A stretch of DNA of 35,767 nucleotides from Steroidobacteraceae bacterium (GTDB lineage: Bacteria; Pseudomonadota; Gammaproteobacteria; Steroidobacterales; Steroidobacteraceae): positions 1 through 35,767 of the forward strand of contig JANWKR010000089.1 in NCBI GenBank assembly GCA_025451275.1, written 5' to 3'. Positions 32,593-35,767 of this stretch are shown here, piece after piece. The notes under the pieces were generated by a model. That model saw only the letters and a program-made list of their open reading frames with translations. It made no database searches and was not told the origin of the DNA. Each line of letters opens with the position of its first letter. Positions within the stretch are counted from its first letter, which is position 1. Position numbers and translations under genes: made by a program.

Positions 32593-33017
32593 AACGGCAC
32601 GGCGTCGCCCGCTTCCTTACCGAGCAGGGCCTGCCCCAGGGGCGACACCCAGGAGATCAGGCCGTTTGCGGCGTCGGCTTCGTCCTCGCCCACCAGCCGG
32701 AACTGCTGGCGCCCGCCGCTCGCCGGCTGCAGCGTCACCCGCATACCAAAGCGCACCCGGCCGGTGGCGGCAGCCGCCTCCACCACCCGTGCGCTCGCGC
32801 GCCGCGCATTCCAGTAGCGCAGGTCGCGCTCCACCCGCGCCTTGAGGGCGGTGTCCTCGGCAGTGCGCGCCGCCTGCCGCTCCGCCGTGAGCTCCTGGAT
32901 GCGCGCCTCGATCGCGGCCAGCCCGCGCGGCGTCACCAGGTTCGGGTGCGCGCTGATGCTGCGCTCGGGCAGCGCGCCGGGATCGCCGTCGGACTCCTTG
33001 ACGAATGCGCGGCTCAT
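32553..33017 (-). CDS. GreA/GreB-family transcription factor, short coiled-coil type
   Basis: The 154-residue product has a C-terminal FKBP-like domain with the Gre signatures RVRFGMRVTL, FRLVGEDEAD and ISWVSPLGQALLGKEAGD. The N-terminal coiled coil (TPRGLAAIEARIQELTAERQ onward) seems shorter than in GreB, and the acidic SENADYQ-type tip that helps transcript cleavage is not seen. It may bind the RNA polymerase secondary channel without supporting cleavage. The ATG overlaps the dehydrogenase stop in ATGA, so the two are probably coupled. Its 3' end overlaps the sigma factor gene by 40 nt. Confidence 0.85.
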   Translation of the reverse strand: MSRAFVKESDGDPGALPERSISAHPNLVTPRGLAAIEARIQELTAERQAARTAEDTALKARVERDLRYWNARRASARVVEAAAATGRVRFGMRVTLQPASGGRQQFRLVGEDEADAANGLISWVSPLGQALLGKEAGDAVPFQGGEAEIVSIEP

Positions 33018-33868
33018 GCCGCCAGCCCCGTGAGCTGCAGGCTCTCCTGCCAGAGGCGCTCGGCGTCGGCGTCGCTCTGCGCCGCCGCACTCGGGCTCAA
33101 GGGACGCCGGCGGCGGTAGTAACCGCCGCTGGCGCCGGCGAGTTCCGGGGCGCTGGCGAGATACACGCTGGTGTCGGCGCCCTGGCGCGGAGACAGGAGC
33201 ACCAGACGCCCGATCGTGCCGAGCGCGACGCGCACCGGCAGCGGCAGGTCGCGGAACAGCTGCGTGCTCACCACGCCGGGGTGCAGCGCGTTCACGGTCA
33301 CCCCGCTGCGGCTCAGGCGCCGTGCCAGTGCACGTGCGAACAGCAGGTTGGCGAGCTTCGAGCGGTTGTAGGCACTCCAGTGCCCGGTGACGCGGTCGTT
33401 CATGAGATCGTCGAAATCGAGCCGGGCGCGACGGTGGGCTTCGGAGGCCACGATGATCACGCGCGCGGGCGCGCAGGCGGTGAGCTTCGCCAGCAGCAGC
33501 TGCGTGAGCAGGAATGGCGCCAGGTGATTCACCGCGAATGTCAGGTCGTAGTGCTCGGCGCTGAGCGCGCCCCGCGCCGCCATGGTGGCGGCGTTGTTGA
33601 TGAGCACGTCGAGGCGCGGCAGCGCGGCCAGCTCCGCTCCCAGGCGCCGCACGTCCGCGAGGCGCGCGAAGTCGGCCTGCACCGCGGTCAACTCGGTGTT
33701 GCCGGTCTCGCGGCGCAGCCGCACGACGACCGCCTCAGCGCGGGCGAGATCGCGGCCGTGCACCAGGACGCGCGCGCCGCGCGCCGCGAGCGCGCGGGCG
33801 GTGGCGAGGCCGATGCCGTGCGTGGCCCCGGTGACAACACAGACCCTGCCGTTCATACTTCCGGACAT
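33014..33868 (-). CDS. Short-chain dehydrogenase/reductase
   Basis: From the ATG at 33868 the product has 284 residues. The nucleotide-binding motif TGATHGIG lies at 13-20, NNAA at 91-94, catalytic S142 in VASEAH, and Y167/K171 in YNRSK. The order and spacing match the classical SDR family, nearest in character to retinol/WW-domain oxidoreductase-like members. The substrate cannot be inferred. The Arg at 40 (HGRD) in the second strand suggests NADP preference. A GAGAGAG tract precedes the start. An internal ATG at 33856 is an alternative. It is divergent from the thioredoxin-like gene by 25 nt. Confidence 0.9.
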   Translation of the reverse strand: MSGSMNGRVCVVTGATHGIGLATARALAARGARVLVHGRDLARAEAVVVRLRRETGNTELTAVQADFARLADVRRLGAELAALPRLDVLINNAATMAARGALSAEHYDLTFAVNHLAPFLLTQLLLAKLTACAPARVIIVASEAHRRARLDFDDLMNDRVTGHWSAYNRSKLANLLFARALARRLSRSGVTVNALHPGVVSTQLFRDLPLPVRVALGTIGRLVLLSPRQGADTSVYLASAPELAGASGGYYRRRRPLSPSAAAQSDADAERLWQESLQLTGLAA

Positions 33869-33893
33869 ACTCTCTCTTGCCGCGGGATGGTAT

Positions 33894-34436
33894 ATGAAAG
33901 GATTAACGCGTTTCGCGCTGCTCGCGGTTCTCGCCTCGGCGACGGCGGTGATGTCGGCGGCGGCCGGCAGCCCGAGCAAGCCGCCCGACTTCACACACAA
34001 GAGCCCGAGCGACTGGATCAACTCCGATCCCCTGACGCTGGCACAGCTGAAGGGCAAGGTGGTGGTCGTGGAGTTCTGGGCCTTCGACTGCGTCAACTGC
34101 GTCAAGTCGCACCCGTGGGTTGCAGCCCTCGAGCACGACCAGTCCGCCAACGGCCTGGTGATCGTCGGCGTGCACACGCCGGAGCTGCGCGAGGAGCGCG
34201 ACCCGGCCAAGGTGCGCGCGGCGGTCGAGAAGTTCGGCATCCACTACCCGGTGATGATCGACGGCGACTCCTCGTACTGGAACGCGCTGCACATATCGGT
34301 GTGGCCGACCTGGTGCCTCATCGGGCGTGACGGCCTGTTGCAGGGCTGCGTGCCGGGCGAGCTGGACGTGGGCGATGCGCGCGCCACCCAGGTGCGCTCG
34401 GCGATCGACATGATGGTGAAAGCGCCGGCGGCGTGA
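33894..34436 (+). CDS. TlpA-like periplasmic thioredoxin-family protein
   Basis: The 180-residue product has a signal peptide (MKGLTRFALLAVLASATAVM, cleavage near SAAAG) and a redoxin domain with the CVNC motif at C66-C69 in FWAFDCVNCVKSHPW. The cis-proline segment VWPTWCLIGRDG is present, with a further Cys beside it. The Leu/Val/Trp context is typical of TlpA/ResA-like or NHL-type redoxins. It should perform thiol-disulfide exchange in the periplasm; partner unknown. Its TGA overlaps the GTG of the MarC-family gene, so the two are translationally coupled. Confidence 0.88.
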   Translation: MKGLTRFALLAVLASATAVMSAAAGSPSKPPDFTHKSPSDWINSDPLTLAQLKGKVVVVEFWAFDCVNCVKSHPWVAALEHDQSANGLVIVGVHTPELREERDPAKVRAAVEKFGIHYPVMIDGDSSYWNALHISVWPTWCLIGRDGLLQGCVPGELDVGDARATQVRSAIDMMVKAPAA

Positions 34437-35080
34437 ACGGCCTGGCCAGTGCGTTCCTGCTGACGTTCGCCGGACTGTTTCCGATCGTCAATCCGCTCGA
34501 GGCCGCGCCTTTTTTCCTCAGCCTGACTTCGGGACTTGCCGAGTCCGAACGCAACATGCTGGCGCGCAAGGCCGCCACCAACGGCTTTCTGCTGCTGCTC
34601 GGCTCGCTGGCGCTCGGTCCGTGGCTGCTGGAGGTGTTCGGCATCGAGCTGCCGGTGGTACGCATCGCCGGCGGCCTGGTGGTGGCTGCCCTCGGCTGGA
34701 AGCTGCTGAGCCAGGACACCTACTCGGATCACGGCACCGTCGAGGGCGGCCGCAACAGCAAGGTCGGCAGCTTCTACCCGCTCACCATGCCGCTGACCGT
34801 GGGTCCGGGCTCGATGTCGGTCGCGATCACCATCGGCAGCGGCAAGCCGGCCGGAATCCCGCATTGGTCGGCATTCGCCGAGCACGCCACCGGGGCGGTG
34901 CTGGGCCTGCTGGCGATCGCGCTGACCATCTACCTCGCCTACCGCTTCGCCGCCACCATGGGGCGGCTGCTGGGCGAGACCGGGCTCGAGGTGTTGGTGC
35001 GCCTGTCGGCGTTCATCCTCATGTGCATCGGCATCCAGATCATCTGGAACGGCTACAGCGCCCTGACACACGCCACCTGA
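34433..35080 (+). CDS. MarC family integral membrane protein
   Basis: The 215-residue product starts at the GTG at 34433 and has about six membrane segments. It opens with FLLTFAGLFPIVNPLEAAPFFLSLT and shows YPLTMPLTVGPGSMSVAITIGS in the middle, both MarC-family signatures. Members are old suspects in multidrug resistance, but most have no proven substrate. The 4-nt GTGA overlap with the thioredoxin-like gene implies coexpression, which is not an arrangement I know to be standard. The last helix ends in SAFILMCIGIQIIWNGY. Confidence 0.92.
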   Translation: MNGLASAFLLTFAGLFPIVNPLEAAPFFLSLTSGLAESERNMLARKAATNGFLLLLGSLALGPWLLEVFGIELPVVRIAGGLVVAALGWKLLSQDTYSDHGTVEGGRNSKVGSFYPLTMPLTVGPGSMSVAITIGSGKPAGIPHWSAFAEHATGAVLGLLAIALTIYLAYRFAATMGRLLGETGLEVLVRLSAFILMCIGIQIIWNGYSALTHAT

Positions 35081-35096
35081 GTCGCACACGGGCCCG

Positions 35097-35767
35097 CTAG
35101 CGCGGCGCGCCCGCCTGCCGGCGCATCAGGCGCATCTCACGCAGCGGCGAACGGAGCGCGAAACCCTGCGCGTGCACGCGCCCCGGCGGCGCCAGCCCCG
35201 CCGGCGGCACCGGACAGGTGGCATTGGCGGCGTAGCCCTGCGCCACGAACAGCAGGCTCTCGTTCGGATCGCCGAGCTGGTGCGTGAAGTCATCGCTCAC
35301 GACGCAGCCCGGAAAGCTGGCTCCGCCGCTCCCGCCCGGCGTGAAACCATCCGGATAGGCGCCGAAGTTCTGCGCATTCACGCCCTGGAACTCGATCGTG
35401 AAGTAGGTCGTGCCGCAGTTGTCCTGCGGATAGAACCCATAGGGCTTGCCGCAGGTGGTGGTGCCGATCTGGATCACCTGCACGCCGGCTCCCGCCAGGC
35501 CGTTCATGACCGCCTCGCTCGCCGAGCAGGTCGCGCCGGTGGTGAGCACGAATACGCGCGGCAGATTCAGCGTGGGCAGCGCCTGGCCGGCGGGCAGCCC
35601 GGGCGTGAATCCCTGGGTGGTGGTGTGGAACGGCGTCGGGGCGATGGGCGCGCCGGTCACGGGATCAGTGGTGGTGTGCTTGGAGTTGAACGTCTGCAGG
35701 TCGAACGTCTGCCCCGCCGTCGGACCGGGGCCGGCGATCATGTAGGCCAGCTCGCTGGCGATGTCGA
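35097..35767 (-). CDS. S41 family peptidase, C-terminal part (N-terminus outside window)
   Basis: The frame is open from the TAG at 35099-35097 through the window end, so at least 223 C-terminal residues are visible and the start lies beyond. LPRVFVLTTGATCSASEAVMNGL is the S41 (C-terminal processing peptidase) nucleophile region, with Ser in the CSASE motif. The rest contains Gly/Thr/Asn-rich loops and several Cys residues (TTCGKPYGF, QDNCGTTYF, FPGCVVSDDF), suggesting disulfides and secretion. It probably acts outside the cytoplasm. It converges on the MarC gene with 16 nt between stops. Confidence 0.85.
   Translation of the reverse strand, partial: DIASELAYMIAGPGPTAGQTFDLQTFNSKHTTTDPVTGAPIAPTPFHTTTQGFTPGLPAGQALPTLNLPRVFVLTTGATCSASEAVMNGLAGAGVQVIQIGTTTCGKPYGFYPQDNCGTTYFTIEFQGVNAQNFGAYPDGFTPGGSGGASFPGCVVSDDFTHQLGDPNESLLFVAQGYAANATCPVPPAGLAPPGRVHAQGFALRSPLREMRLMRRQAGAPR

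Overview
The window is GC-rich DNA (roughly 70% GC by eye) packed with short-gap genes on both strands, and it reads as an ordinary chromosomal segment of a Gammaproteobacterium. The prkA/yeaH/spoVR stress operon, a complete kdpFABCDE operon, several predicted lipoproteins and a CPXCG protein fit a lineage near Xanthomonadales, Nevskiales or Steroidobacterales; that placement is inferred from gene content, not from a search. I saw no rRNA, tRNA, insertion sequence, phage gene or CRISPR array.

Layout. (1) 1-1.8 kb: the N-terminal two thirds of an EF-G-like GTPase (minus, cut by the window start) and a 58-residue conserved small protein. (2) 1.8-6.3 kb, minus: a prkA - YeaH/YhbH-like - SpoVR stress operon preceded by an AT-richer patch carrying an 8-bp inverted repeat. 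(3) 6.3-7.0 kb: a gene-free GC-rich gap between divergent transcription units. (4) 7.0-12.1 kb, plus: a four-gene signalling cluster of a TonB-family membrane protein with a degenerate receiver-like N-terminus, a membrane-bound PAS/HPt/HATPase kinase of CheA type, a single-domain CheY-like regulator and a CheX-like phosphatase. No CheW, methyl-accepting receptor, CheR or CheB is present. (5) 12.2-20.3 kb, minus: the high-affinity potassium pump and its two-component system, in the order 30-residue leader gene, kdpF, kdpA, kdpB, kdpC, kdpD, kdpE. A perfect 9-bp inverted repeat covers the leader gene's ribosome binding site. (6) 20.4-28.8 kb: envelope and housekeeping genes: an LD-carboxypeptidase, a DUF885 lipoprotein, a CPXCG protein, a lipoprotein, a degenerate TraB/GumN protein, a rhomboid with an extra N-terminal domain, a YdcF-like protein and a MATE exporter. 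(7) 28.8-35.8 kb: a ParB-domain protein, a GH3 glucosidase, an ECF-type sigma factor, a short GreB-like factor, a short-chain dehydrogenase, a TlpA-like thioredoxin, a MarC-family membrane protein and the C-terminal part of an S41 peptidase cut by the window end.

How genes work together. The kdp genes form one potassium-starvation response in which KdpD/KdpE control the KdpFABC pump. PrkA, the YeaH-like protein and SpoVR are a conserved stress trio. The 7-12 kb cluster looks like a self-contained phosphorelay with its own phosphatase; its pairing with a TonB-family protein is the least familiar arrangement here and the best candidate for an undescribed system. Many neighbouring minus- and plus-strand genes are joined by 4-nt GTGA overlaps, suggesting translational coupling.
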